Assembly (NCBI GenBank): GCA_902781245.1
Contig: CACZIP010000012.1
Coordinates: forward strand, 1-15,184
Reading direction: 5' to 3'
Length of the DNA stretch: 15,184 bases
Source of the DNA: an uncultured Coriobacteriaceae bacterium
GTDB taxonomy: Bacteria > Actinomycetota > Coriobacteriia > Coriobacteriales > Eggerthellaceae
This document shows positions 1 through 7,507 of the stretch, piece by piece. The notes under the pieces are model-generated. The model saw only the letters and a program-made list of their open reading frames with translations. It was not told where the DNA came from and ran no database searches. How positions within the stretch are numbered: position 1 is the first letter of the stretch; every line of letters begins with the position of its first letter. The position numbers and the translations under genes were made by a program.

Positions 1-39
1 GCCGCGCTAATGCACGGCCCGCTTTGCTAGGGCTAACTA

Positions 40-1083
40 ATGAACAACAGCACGACCGACCGAAAACAAAACTACAGAGACCGCAAGACCGCCATCATTT
101 TGATCGGTCTTGGGGTTTGCCTCGTCATTCTTGCAATTTTCTCGTTTCTCGTGGGTCGTTTTCCGATCAGCCCCGATAAGGTTGTCGGCATTTTGGCAAG
201 TGGCATAGTCCCTGTTGACCAGTTTTGGACAGACCAGGAAGCGATCATCTTCTTCAACGTTCGACTTCCACGCGTGTTGCTTGCCATGCTCGTCGGTTGC
301 AGTCTGTCTGCTGCTGGAGCCGCATATCAAGGTACATTCCAAAACCCATTGGTATCGCCTGATATTCTCGGTGCTTCGCAGGGTGCGGCTTTTGGTGCAG
401 CTGTGGCCATCTTGCTTGGGTTTGCAAGCTTCGGCATTTCGGTCATGGCATTCTCATTTGCCATCGTCACCGTTCTGCTTGTCATTGCAGTTGCGCAAGC
501 TGCACGTGGTAACCAGGTGCTCACCGTCGTTCTCGCGGGCGTCATGATCAGTTCGTTGTTCTCGGCCGGCGTCTCTTTCACCAAGCTGATCGCCGACCCA
601 TCAGACCAGCTGCCTGCAATCACATATTGGCTCATGGGCAGTCTCACTGGCGCAAAGCCTTCCGATGTAACAATGGTGCTCCCGTTCATGATTGTCGGCT
701 TGGTGACTTTGTTTGTGCTCAAATGGCGCATCAACATCCTCACTATGGGCGATGAGGAAGCAGCTACGATGGGCGTCAACACAAAGGCGCTGCGCCTTAT
801 CATCATCATCGCTGCAACCCTTGTCACCGCTGCTTCCGTTTCGGTCACGGGCATGATTGGCTGGGTCGGTCTTGTCATTCCGCATTTGTCTCGTATGCTC
901 ATCGGCAGCGACTATCGAAAGCTCATGCCCGCCAGCATGCTCATGGGCGCATGTTTCCTCTTGCTTGTCGACGACGTGTCGCGTCTTGCGACAACTGCGG
1001 AGATTCCCATCGGCATTTTGACGGCGTTCATCGGAGCTCCGTTCTTCCTGTACCTGATTACGAGGGAGGGGAAGAAAAGATGA
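40..1083 (+). CDS. FecCD-type ABC transporter permease (iron-complex/B12 family)
   Basis: This 347-residue polytopic membrane protein belongs to the BtuC/FecCD permease family, which imports ferric siderophores, heme or cobalamin through the cytoplasmic membrane. A hydrophobic segment starts near residue 20 and many more follow, as expected for about ten helices. The cytoplasmic coupling region reads GDEEAATMGVN near residues 237-247. The C-terminal third has the family block GMIGWVGLVIPHLSRML, then a GSDYRKLMPAS stretch and the ending EIPIGILTAFIGAPFFLYL. The start is fixed by an in-frame TAA at 34-36 just before the ATG. The stop overlaps the start of the ATPase gene by 4 bases (ATGA), which implies translational coupling. 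The ligand cannot be told from the sequence. The solute-binding protein is not in the window; the first 39 bases hold only stop codons and perhaps the tail of an upstream gene. Confidence 0.95.
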   Translation: MNNSTTDRKQNYRDRKTAIILIGLGVCLVILAIFSFLVGRFPISPDKVVGILASGIVPVDQFWTDQEAIIFFNVRLPRVLLAMLVGCSLSAAGAAYQGTFQNPLVSPDILGASQGAAFGAAVAILLGFASFGISVMAFSFAIVTVLLVIAVAQAARGNQVLTVVLAGVMISSLFSAGVSFTKLIADPSDQLPAITYWLMGSLTGAKPSDVTMVLPFMIVGLVTLFVLKWRINILTMGDEEAATMGVNTKALRLIIIIAATLVTAASVSVTGMIGWVGLVIPHLSRMLIGSDYRKLMPASMLMGACFLLLVDDVSRLATTAEIPIGILTAFIGAPFFLYLITREGKKR

Positions 1084-1862
1084 GCGTCAAGATCGAGAAC
1101 CTCAGTTTCGCGTACGGCACCCATCAGGTGCTCAAGAACATTTCGCTTGAAGTTGGAGATGGCACGCTTGTAAACGTGCTCGGACCTAACGGCACTGGAA
1201 AATCCACGTTGTTCCGCTGCATTCTTGGTTTGTACACGTCATACCATGGTTCCATCATCGTGAACGGCAAGGACGTCAGCAAGCTCAACATCCGTGAGCG
1301 CGCCCGCGAGATGGCCTTCATCCCGCAGTCTCACAAGCCTGTGTACGATTACGATGTTGTGGATGTCGTGCTCATGAGCTCAGGAGCTGGGTCAGGTGCG
1401 TTCTTCTCCCCGAAGAAGGCGCATGTAGACCGTGCGCTCGATGCGCTTGAACGCGTTGGTATCGGTCACCTCGCACATCGTCCCTACACGCGCATTTCGG
1501 GAGGCGAGCAACAGCTTGTGCTCATTGCGCGTGCGCTTGCGCAGAATGCGAATACCATCATTATGGACGAACCGACTTCCGCTCTCGACTATGGCAATAC
1601 GGTGCGTGTCTTGTCGTGCGTGCGGCAGTTGAGCACTGAGGGTTTGACGGTTATCCAATCGACGCATCAACCAGACCAAGCATTCTTGTATGCAGACAAG
1701 ACGCTCGTTCTCTTCGAGGGCGAAGTGTTGGCGTATGGCTCGCCGAAAGATGCGATCACAGCAGAGCTTATCAGCAAAATCTACGGTGTCGAGGTCGAGG
1801 TCAACTCTCTTCATGATGACCGGGTTCGCGTCTGTGTGCCGAAAATTGAAATTGGGCGCTAG
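1080..1862 (+). CDS. FecE/BtuD-type ABC transporter ATP-binding protein
   Basis: A 260-residue cytoplasmic ATPase that powers import through the FecCD permease encoded just upstream. All nucleotide-binding motifs are intact: Walker A GPNGTGKST at residues 35-43, Q-loop glutamine near 83, signature ISGGEQQ at 139-145, Walker B with IIMDEPTSALD at 160-170, and switch histidine 196 in STHQPD. The length is usual for the family. I chose the ATG at 1080 because it starts directly before the conserved SVKIENLSFAYG strand and overlaps the permease stop as ATGA. A longer reading from 951 would add 43 residues that lie inside the permease gene and look unlike any ABC domain. The gene ends 20 bases from the convergent NTPase gene; no clear terminator is visible there. 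The transported ligand is inferred from family only (iron complex, heme or cobalamin). Confidence 0.95.
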   Translation: MSVKIENLSFAYGTHQVLKNISLEVGDGTLVNVLGPNGTGKSTLFRCILGLYTSYHGSIIVNGKDVSKLNIRERAREMAFIPQSHKPVYDYDVVDVVLMSSGAGSGAFFSPKKAHVDRALDALERVGIGHLAHRPYTRISGGEQQLVLIARALAQNANTIIMDEPTSALDYGNTVRVLSCVRQLSTEGLTVIQSTHQPDQAFLYADKTLVLFEGEVLAYGSPKDAITAELISKIYGVEVEVNSLHDDRVRVCVPKIEIGR

Positions 1863-1882
1863 GCCGGTCTGAGCCATCAATC

Positions 1883-2500
1883 TCAATCAACGAATGCACT
1901 AAGTACCTGGTTTGCAGATTCGCAATCGGGGTAAATGAGCGTTGGTTCTCCCCAAAGGGGGAAGCGCGTTTTGGCGTCATCCAAGAGGGCGGCACGTACG
2001 ATCACGAGTGCATGGGGAAATGTCGTGTTCGGACCTTGCTCGAGCAAATTGAGCGCCTCAACTAGCCCGCCACCTCGTAAGAGTTCGAGCCGTCCGAGTT
2101 CATCGATTACGAGCAAGCTTTTTGAATGTGCAGTGGCATGCGGAAGCGAAGCAAGATGGTCGTTCACCTTGATGATCGCGTCCTCGTCGATATGCCAGAG
2201 TAGGTTCGCTTTCTCGCTTTGGGCGTTTGGATTGAGCAACCCCTCTGCCTCCGCGATGTCGCGACGTCGCGCAAACGGTATGCGCTTATCGTCTGGAAGC
2301 AGCACATTGTCTATGCCGAGCTTTTCGAACCCATTTTCGTCGACATATTCCTCAACAGCATCAGGGTCATTTCCAGAGCGCCAGACTCCTGGCGCAAGTA
2401 CGCCTTGCGCGGAGATGCAGTTCTCGTTAAGCGAATCGATAAGCGACTCGAGCCACCGCGTCTTGCCTGTCTGCACATCACCGGTGAGTATGAACAGCAT
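1883..2500 (-). CDS. THEP1-like P-loop nucleoside-triphosphatase
   Basis: A 205-residue predicted cytoplasmic NTPase. It opens with a short beta strand followed by Walker A GDVQTGKT (residues 7-14). A Walker B-like strand LLVIDELGRLEL is at about 129-140, where the DELG core resembles the DEIG/DELG core of THEP1 (NTPase_1) proteins. THEP1 enzymes hydrolyse nucleoside triphosphates in vitro, but their biological role is poorly defined. The middle (about 40-100) is acidic and resembles nothing I recognise. The gene lies 41 bases downstream of prmC on the same strand, so it may be the last gene of a prfA-prmC transcript. It is convergent with the iron-type ABC transporter, 20 bases away. An alternative reading is a small ABC-like or kinase-like P-loop protein, but the Walker B context favours THEP1. 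Confidence 0.75.
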   Translation of the reverse strand: MLFILTGDVQTGKTRWLESLIDSLNENCISAQGVLAPGVWRSGNDPDAVEEYVDENGFEKLGIDNVLLPDDKRIPFARRRDIAEAEGLLNPNAQSEKANLLWHIDEDAIIKVNDHLASLPHATAHSKSLLVIDELGRLELLRGGGLVEALNLLEQGPNTTFPHALVIVRAALLDDAKTRFPLWGEPTLIYPDCESANQVLSAFVD

Positions 2501-2541
2501 CGTCTTCGCGGCCTTTCTTGTCGTGGCTCCCTTGTTGAATT

Positions 2542-3540
2542 CTATATCGACTGGGAGGCTTTATTGGGTTCGGCTTTTCGACCTATGAGAACGCGCGGTC
2601 GGTCTGCAAGGTCGTGAATGATGCGGACATCAGTAAAACCTGCTTGAAACGCCTCATGACAAGCGGTTTCAAGGCATGTTTCGTGAAGCTCGAAAGCAAA
2701 GGCTCCACCAGGACGAAGTGCAACATTGCACCATGAGAGCAGGCGGCGGAAGATGTCGAGACCATCAGCGCCGCCATCGAGTGCCAGTGCTGGCTCGAAG
2801 TTGGCAACCTCGTTCGGGATCTCTGATAAGACGTCTGTCGGAACATAAGGCGGATTCGAGACAACAAGATCGAAAGACCCTAAAAGGGATTCATCAATGC
2901 CGGTGCCCAAATCGCATTCGATTACGGAAACGCGCTCGTCCAAGCCCAGAAGCTTAACGTTCTCGCGAGCAAGTGCGGTTGCGACGGGGGAGATGTCGGT
3001 CGCGATAACGTGCGTGTTGGGATGTTCGTAAGCAATCGAAGATGCGATGCAAGACGTACCCGTGCAGATATCTGCTACAAGTAATTCTCGTTGTGGGTCA
3101 TCCACGGCGTTGGTTGCAAATTGACTATCAGGATTCTCATCGTCTTGAAGCATTTTGAGAATCTGCGCATCATAAACGTCCTGAGGCTTTTCTGGCGCCG
3201 GAAGCAATGAAAGAGCTTCGCTCACAAGAACCTCTGTCTCTGGACGCGGTATGAGCACGCCAGGAGCAACTTTCACTTCGATATGCCGAAACGAGGCTTT
3301 TCCTGAAATATACTGAAGCGGTTCTCCGGCTCCGCGCCTACGGGTGTACTCACGCAGCGTCTCGCGCTCAGCGAGCGTCAACGGACGTTCAAGATCGAGA
3401 AACAATTGCATGCGCGAGCAATCGAGCGCATCGGCGACAAGCCATTGCGCTGAATATCGGGGGTTCTCGTCACCATGTTTGTCGAGATACCCCTCGATCC
3501 AATCGAGTATTCGCTTGACGCTCCAGATATCGTCAGACAT
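2542..3540 (-). CDS. prmC: Peptide chain release factor N5-glutamine methyltransferase
   Basis: PrmC (HemK) uses S-adenosylmethionine to methylate the glutamine of the GGQ motif in RF1 and RF2, which speeds peptide release. The 332-residue product has the N-terminal helical release-factor-binding domain (about 1-80) and the LIPRPETEVLV junction (96-106). The SAM-binding loop reads DICTGTSCIA (158-167), and the catalytic NPPY is at 229-232 within VVSNPPYVP. The ATG is at 3540-3538 and shares one base with the prfA stop (TAATG), so translation is probably coupled. Oddities: the protein is about 50 residues longer than the E. coli enzyme (277). Most of the excess is an acidic, low-complexity insert at about residues 113-152, between the helical domain and the SAM fold. 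The SAM loop also has GTS in place of the common GTG. Confidence 0.95.
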   Translation of the reverse strand: MSDDIWSVKRILDWIEGYLDKHGDENPRYSAQWLVADALDCSRMQLFLDLERPLTLAERETLREYTRRRGAGEPLQYISGKASFRHIEVKVAPGVLIPRPETEVLVSEALSLLPAPEKPQDVYDAQILKMLQDDENPDSQFATNAVDDPQRELLVADICTGTSCIASSIAYEHPNTHVIATDISPVATALARENVKLLGLDERVSVIECDLGTGIDESLLGSFDLVVSNPPYVPTDVLSEIPNEVANFEPALALDGGADGLDIFRRLLSWCNVALRPGGAFAFELHETCLETACHEAFQAGFTDVRIIHDLADRPRVLIGRKAEPNKASQSI

Positions 3541-4622
3541 TAAACAGCCTGCTCGAGTTTCTTTGCACGCTCAGCTGCCTGCAGAGCGGTGATGAGCTCG
3601 GAAAGCCCAGCTCCACCGCTTCCAAGCAAAACGCCGTTGTAGGTTCCGTTGTAGCCGATGCGATGGTCGGTCACGCGGTCTTGCGGGCCGTTGTAGGTGC
3701 GGATCTTCTCGGAACGGTCGCCCGTGCCCACTTGAGCGCGGCGTTCGGCTCCTTCGGCCTCGCGCTGCTCGGCGAGCATCTTCTCGTAAAGGCGTGCACG
3801 CAAAACGGCCATGGCAGCAATCTTGTTCTGCAACTGCGACTTTTGATCCTGCGACTGCACGACCAAGCCGGTGGGGAGGTGCGTGATTCGAACCGCGGAG
3901 TCCGTCGTGTTGACGCACTGGCCGCCCGGACCGCCAGCGCGATAAACGTCGATACGCAGGTCTTCGTTCTTGATTTCGACCTCAACTTCATCCGCTTCAG
4001 GCAACACGGCAACTGTGGCGGTGGAAGTGTGGATGCGGCCCTGCGATTCGGTCTTGGGAACGCGCTGCACGCGATGAACGCCTGATTCGAACTTCATGAA
4101 CGAATAGACCTTGTCGCCCTTGACCTTGAACTGAATCTCGCTGTATCCGCCTGCCTCAGACGGCATGACGTCAAGCAGCTCGATCTTCCACTTCTTCTCG
4201 CTTGCGAAGCGCTCGTACATCTTGAAAAGGTCACCAGCGAAGATCTTCGCCTCGTCGCCGCCAGCACCGCCGCGGATCTCGACGATGATGTCCTTCTCAT
4301 CAGCCGGGTCAACGGGGATGAGCATGAATTTGATTTCTTCCTCGATGCCGGGGAGTTCGGACTCGATGCGTGCAATTTCCTCTTGAGCAAATTCCTTCAT
4401 TTCAGGGTCGCCGAGCATTTCCTTGGCCTCGGCTAGGTCGTCTTCGGCTTGCACAAAAGCGCGTGCCTGTTTTACGAGCGGCCCCTGGTTTGCATACTCC
4501 TTGGCGAGGCGGTTGTATTCCTTCTGATTCGCCAAGACATCGGGATCGCCCATCTTCTGCTGAAGCTCGTCATAGGCTTCGATAATCTTGACAAGCTTGT
4601 CTCTCATACTGGTTTCTGCCAT
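3540..4622 (-). CDS. prfA: Peptide chain release factor 1 (RF1)
   Basis: RF1 reads UAA and UAG stop codons in the ribosomal A site and triggers peptide release. The product is 360 residues, the same length as E. coli RF1. The codon-recognition PxT tripeptide is PKT at 189-191 in VQRVPKTESQGR, which marks it as RF1 rather than RF2 (SPF). The catalytic GGQ is at 233-235 in AGGPGGQCVNTTDSAVR; this glutamine is the target of the PrmC encoded next. A cysteine follows GGQ where E. coli has histidine. The N-terminal domain is a charged helical coil. I chose the ATG at 4622: an AAAGGA ribosome-binding site lies 7 bases upstream (plus-strand 4630-4635) and the length fits the family. An upstream in-frame ATG at 4655 would add 11 unconserved residues. 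The stop overlaps prmC by one base. Confidence 0.97.
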   Translation of the reverse strand: MAETSMRDKLVKIIEAYDELQQKMGDPDVLANQKEYNRLAKEYANQGPLVKQARAFVQAEDDLAEAKEMLGDPEMKEFAQEEIARIESELPGIEEEIKFMLIPVDPADEKDIIVEIRGGAGGDEAKIFAGDLFKMYERFASEKKWKIELLDVMPSEAGGYSEIQFKVKGDKVYSFMKFESGVHRVQRVPKTESQGRIHTSTATVAVLPEADEVEVEIKNEDLRIDVYRAGGPGGQCVNTTDSAVRITHLPTGLVVQSQDQKSQLQNKIAAMAVLRARLYEKMLAEQREAEGAERRAQVGTGDRSEKIRTYNGPQDRVTDHRIGYNGTYNGVLLGSGGAGLSELITALQAAERAKKLEQAV

Positions 4623-4760
4623 GGGAAGTTCCTTTACATGATTGCGGCCGCACATCGGCCATGGATGACTGGAAAACGCGTTTAAGCTGCGCGGCTTGAT
4701 GCCGTGCAGAGAATTTGAGCTTACGCTAATAATTTCCAGGAATGATTCGCATGAAAACGG

Positions 4761-4788
4761 ATTTTAGCAGATTAAAGCGTGTTGTGAG
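4761..4788 (-). promoter_or_regulatory. Possible promoter for prfA
   Basis: On the minus strand a TAAAAT hexamer (plus-strand 4761-4766) sits 16 bases from a CTCACA (4783-4788), which matches TTGACA at four of six positions. It lies about 140 bases upstream of the prfA start. Weak sequence match; inference only. Confidence 0.3.
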
Positions 4789-4806
4789 CCGTCTCCGCAG
4801 CTTGTG

Positions 4807-4818
4807 CACCGTTCGGTG
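4807..4818. repeat. Short perfect palindrome between prfA and the FTR-like gene
   Basis: CACCG-TT-CGGTG is a perfect 5-base inverted repeat with a 2-base loop, located between the two divergent genes and upstream of both candidate promoters. It may be a protein-binding site or chance. It has no T-tract, so it is unlikely to be a terminator. Confidence 0.35.
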
Positions 4819-4835
4819 ACAAATCAATCTTTTGC

Positions 4836-4863
4836 TTGAGAAATAATCAACGTTTGCTGTAAT
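4836..4863 (+). promoter_or_regulatory. Likely promoter for the FTR-like gene
   Basis: TTGAGA (4836-4841, five of six matches to the -35 consensus) and TGTAAT (4858-4863, five of six to the -10 consensus) are separated by 16 bases. They sit 34 bases upstream of the start codon. An AGAGGA ribosome-binding site follows at 4885-4890, 7 bases before the ATG. Confidence 0.45.
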
Positions 4864-4897
4864 CTCGTAGACGATAATAAAGTGAGAGGAATATGAC

Positions 4898-5101
4898 ATG
4901 AAGATCTCGTACAATCCCGATCAGGAAATCGTTGCTGCCGTAAAAGAGGGTCTTGAGCGCACAGGTGGATATTGCCCGTGCAGGCGCGATAGGACTGAAG
5001 ACACGAAATGCATGTGCAAGGAATTCCGCGAGCAAATCAAGGACCCCGAGTTCGAGGGCTTCTGCCACTGCCTGCTTTACTACAAATCACTCGAAGATTA
5101 G
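4898..5101 (+). CDS. Small ferredoxin-thioredoxin reductase catalytic-chain-like Fe-S protein
   Basis: A 67-residue protein with six cysteines in three CxC pairs: CPC (26-28), CMC (38-40) and CHC (56-58). Plant-type FTR catalytic chains carry six cysteines as CPC-16-CxC-8-CHC. There, four bind a [4Fe-4S] cluster, and the second and last cysteines form the redox disulfide next to the CHC histidine. Here the inner spacings are 9 and 15, yet the distance from first to last cysteine is 32, as in the plant-type enzyme, and the CHC histidine is kept. The inferred role is moving electrons from ferredoxin to a protein disulfide in the cytoplasm; no variable FTR subunit is nearby, and none is expected for bacterial relatives. 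The start has a good ribosome-binding site and a likely promoter. The gene stands alone between divergent prfA and co-oriented punA, 114 bases before punA. The partner protein is unknown. Confidence 0.8.
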   Translation: MKISYNPDQEIVAAVKEGLERTGGYCPCRRDRTEDTKCMCKEFREQIKDPEFEGFCHCLLYYKSLED

Positions 5102-5175
5102 CCTTTATAGCCTAATATCGTTTGGCTCGGAAGGTCGACTGATCGCACTAACACCTCGAATCGCGGCGTATGTTG

Positions 5176-5200
5176 TATCATGTCCATTAATTGGAACATG
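5176..5200 (+). promoter_or_regulatory. Possible punA promoter -10 with overlapping operator-like inverted repeat
   Basis: TATCAT (5176-5181) resembles a -10 box; no good -35 is visible. Overlapping it, arms CATGTCCA (5179-5186) and TGGAACATG (5192-5200) form an inverted repeat around a TTAAT centre. The arms pair fully except for one extra A at 5195 or 5196. The repeat covers the expected transcription start, a usual place for a repressor site. The AAGGAG ribosome-binding site follows at about 5205-5210. Confidence 0.35.
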
Positions 5201-5215
5201 AAATAAGGAGCTGCA

Positions 5216-6037
5216 ATGACACTGAAGGAATCAATCTGCGAAGCTGCTGAGGCTCTCAATTTGCGTCTCGAAGGGCGGAAACCCGAGATCGGCATCATCC
5301 TCGGTTCGGGCCTTGGCCCTCTGGCTGAACAAGTTGAAGATGCAGTCTACATTCCTTTTGGCGAAATCCCGCATATGAAGCGTTCGACGGCAACGAGCCA
5401 TGTTGGGCGATTCGTATGTGGCAACTTGGCAGGGAAGTGCGTCGTAGTGATGCAGGGGCGCATTCATGGCTATGAGGGGTACACGCCTCAGGAGGTTGCA
5501 TTTCCCGTTTGGGTCATGCATGCAATTGGCGTGCAAACGCTTGTTACGACGAACGCCGCTGGCGCTATCAACGAGAGTTTCAATGTTGGTGATTTCTGCA
5601 TCATGAACGATCACATCAACTTCACGGGTCGCAACCCTGTTGTGGGCACCGACCCAGATGAGATCGCGTTCAGATTCTTCTCGATGAAAGATGCGTATGA
5701 TCCAGATCTTCGTGAACTTGCATTGCAGATCGCGAAACGCGAAGAAATAACGGTTCATGAAGGCGTTTACCTTGGATTGCTTGGACCAAGCTTTGAGACG
5801 CCTGCAGAAATCAGGGCATTCAGGGCTTGGGGTGCTGATACCGTTGCGATGAGCGTCTGCGAAGAAGTGATTGCGGCAAGGCATGTCGGCATGAGGGTGT
5901 TCGGGATGTCCCTGTGCTCCAACATGGCCTGCGGTATCGAGGGCGCATCGCCGTCAGATGAGGAGGTTTTCGAGGTTGCAATGAGGCGTGTGCCTGATTT
6001 CTGCCGGTTGATAATCGAACTCGTGCGCGAGATATAG
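5216..6037 (+). CDS. punA: Purine nucleoside phosphorylase (trimeric type)
   Basis: Cleaves inosine or guanosine with phosphate to free base and ribose-1-phosphate in purine salvage; cytoplasmic. The 273-residue product has the phosphate loop ILGSGLG (28-34), GRIHGYEGY (81-89), TTNAAGA (111-117) and GPSFETPAE (190-198). Alignment by motif to human PNP places the base-binding glutamate at E194, the M/S pair at 212-213 and the purine-contacting asparagine at N236, with the same 24-residue spacing from methionine to asparagine. That set is typical of the low-molecular-mass trimeric class, which prefers 6-oxopurines. The segment after MS reads VCEEV where many relatives have TVPEV, a mild variation. 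The start has AAGGAG about 5 bases upstream. The gene seems to be transcribed alone; an operator-like repeat overlaps its presumed promoter. No clear terminator follows. Confidence 0.93.
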   Translation: MTLKESICEAAEALNLRLEGRKPEIGIILGSGLGPLAEQVEDAVYIPFGEIPHMKRSTATSHVGRFVCGNLAGKCVVVMQGRIHGYEGYTPQEVAFPVWVMHAIGVQTLVTTNAAGAINESFNVGDFCIMNDHINFTGRNPVVGTDPDEIAFRFFSMKDAYDPDLRELALQIAKREEITVHEGVYLGLLGPSFETPAEIRAFRAWGADTVAMSVCEEVIAARHVGMRVFGMSLCSNMACGIEGASPSDEEVFEVAMRRVPDFCRLIIELVREI

Positions 6038-6144
6038 GTTCTTCTTCGAGCGGAAATCATAGTAAAAAGACCGCTTTCAACGAGCCCTTTCATCGTTTTG
6101 CGCAATTAATCAGATGTAGTAATCGAGTTGATGAAATGCGTGCC

Positions 6145-6172
6145 TTTTCACGTTCGATTGAGTCGCTATAAT
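6145..6172 (+). promoter_or_regulatory. Likely promoter for murA
   Basis: A perfect TATAAT (6167-6172) is preceded, 16 bases away, by TTTTCA (6145-6150; four of six matches to the -35 consensus). It lies 37 bases before the murA start, in the 172-base gap after punA. Only a weak 5-base stem (AGCGG/CCGCT) is visible earlier in that gap. Confidence 0.55.
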
Positions 6173-6196
6173 TGTCTCGTCATGCAAACGAACAAC

Positions 6197-6203
6197 AAAG
6201 GTG
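6197..6203 (+). promoter_or_regulatory. Ribosome-binding site that decides the murA start
   Basis: AAAGGTG lies 6 bases before the ATG at 6210. An in-frame GTG at 6201 is part of this site and so is unlikely to be the start itself. Confidence 0.6.
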
Positions 6204-6209
6204 AAACGC

Positions 6210-7499
6210 ATGTCAAAAGAGATCATCGTCGTTCAAGGGAACGGCATATTATCTGGTGAAGTATCTATTTCAGGGGCAAAGAATTCTGCCCTGAAGCTTA
6301 TGGCTGCAACGATTCTTGCACGTGGCGAATGCGTCATTCGCAACGTGCCGCTCATCTCTGACATCGAAGTGATGACCGAGGTGCTCACTTGCCTGGGCGC
6401 GACAGTCGGACGCAACGGGCATGTCGACAGGGACGAGCATGTCGTCTCAATCGACACCTCGACGGTCGAGTCGCGTGAAACGCCTTACGAACTCGTCTCG
6501 AAGATGCGTGCAAGCATCGCAGTGCTTGGTCCGCTCATTGGGCGGTTCGGCGAAGCATCAGTTGCCATGCCCGGTGGTTGTCAAATCGGAGCGCGTAAAA
6601 TCGATATGCACCTCAAAGGTCTCGAGGCGCTTGGTGTCGAGTTCTCCGTCGATCACGGTTACTTGAAGGCGAAGACGCCGAACGGTTTGCATGGAAGTCA
6701 CGTCGTGCTTGATTTCCCAAGCGTCGGCGCAACTGAGAACCTGCTTATGGCTTCAGTTACGGCCGAAGGCACGACGATCATCGAGAATGCTGCACGTGAG
6801 CCCGAAATCGTTGACCTGTGCAATATGCTCAACGAGATGGGTGCTCGAATTTCTGGGTCTGGTTCGATGGTCATCACCATCGAAGGTGTTGCGCTTGATG
6901 ACTTGCATCCTTGCGACCATGCGACAGTGGGCGATCGCATCGAAGCGGGCACGTTCCTCGTTGGGGGCGCCCTCACCGGTGGACCGCTCACAGTTAACGG
7001 GATCGATCCGTCTTTCTTGCGCATGGCGATTGTGAAACTCAGGGACATGGGTTGCACGGTTTCCGAAAGCGAGAATTCGATCACGGTTTCGCGCGACAAG
7101 CCTCTGAGTCCTGTGGACATCCAAACGTTGCCTCATCCAGGTTTCCCAACCGATCTCCAGGCTCAGTTCATGTTGCTGGCTGCTTGCGCTGAGGGAACAT
7201 CGGTCATCACCGAGAACGTCTTCGAGAACCGTTTCATGTTCGCTTCCGAAATCGCTCGTATGGGTGCCGATATCGTCATAGACGACCATCATTCGCTCGT
7301 GCGGGGCGTCAAGCAACTTCAAGGCGCACCTGTCGAGTCAACTGACCTACGAGCGGGAGCGGCGCTTGTGCTCGCTGGAATCGTGGCTGAAGGCGAGACG
7401 AAGGTCTACAAGATCGGTCACATCGACCGTGGTTACGAGGATTACGTCGGAAAGCTCCAATCTCTTGGTGCTGATGTCAAGCGTGTGAAACAAGGGTAG
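6210..7499 (+). CDS. murA: UDP-N-acetylglucosamine 1-carboxyvinyltransferase
   Basis: MurA transfers enolpyruvate from phosphoenolpyruvate to UDP-GlcNAc, the first committed step of peptidoglycan synthesis, in the cytoplasm. The 429-residue product has two inside-out alpha/beta barrel halves. Active-site residues are in place: K24-N25 in SGAKNSALK, catalytic Cys124 in PGGCQIGARKID (Cys115 in E. coli), the general-base aspartate D315 in FPTDLQAQ, and R381 in DLRAGAALVLAG. Because the cysteine is kept rather than replaced by aspartate, the enzyme is expected to be of the fosfomycin-sensitive chemical type; this is inferred, not tested. ATG 6210 is chosen because of the AAAGGTG site 6 bases upstream. 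The LCP gene begins 8 bases after its stop, so the two are almost certainly one transcript serving the cell envelope. Confidence 0.97.
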   Translation: MSKEIIVVQGNGILSGEVSISGAKNSALKLMAATILARGECVIRNVPLISDIEVMTEVLTCLGATVGRNGHVDRDEHVVSIDTSTVESRETPYELVSKMRASIAVLGPLIGRFGEASVAMPGGCQIGARKIDMHLKGLEALGVEFSVDHGYLKAKTPNGLHGSHVVLDFPSVGATENLLMASVTAEGTTIIENAAREPEIVDLCNMLNEMGARISGSGSMVITIEGVALDDLHPCDHATVGDRIEAGTFLVGGALTGGPLTVNGIDPSFLRMAIVKLRDMGCTVSESENSITVSRDKPLSPVDIQTLPHPGFPTDLQAQFMLLAACAEGTSVITENVFENRFMFASEIARMGADIVIDDHHSLVRGVKQLQGAPVESTDLRAGAALVLAGIVAEGETKVYKIGHIDRGYEDYVGKLQSLGADVKRVKQG

Positions 7500-7507
7500 A
7501 AATCCCG

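Noticed and set aside
1..39. Riboswitch or identifiable upstream gene before the permease
   Set aside because: Too little sequence; stop codons occur in two frames and no upstream product can be named.
327..902. Open frame of 191 codons opposite the permease gene
   Set aside because: It has no recognisable domain and lies wholly antisense to a well-supported membrane protein gene.
951..1079. N-terminal extension of the ATPase gene by 43 residues
   Set aside because: It lies inside the permease gene in another frame, looks unlike an ABC domain, and the ATG at 1080 gives the usual start and ATGA overlap.
4623..4655. Upstream in-frame ATG for prfA
   Set aside because: It adds 11 unconserved residues and the ribosome-binding site AAAGGA fits the ATG at 4622.
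6048..6086. Terminator after punA
   Set aside because: Only a 5-base stem with a 17-base loop (AGCGG/CCGCT) can be drawn, with no good T-tract.
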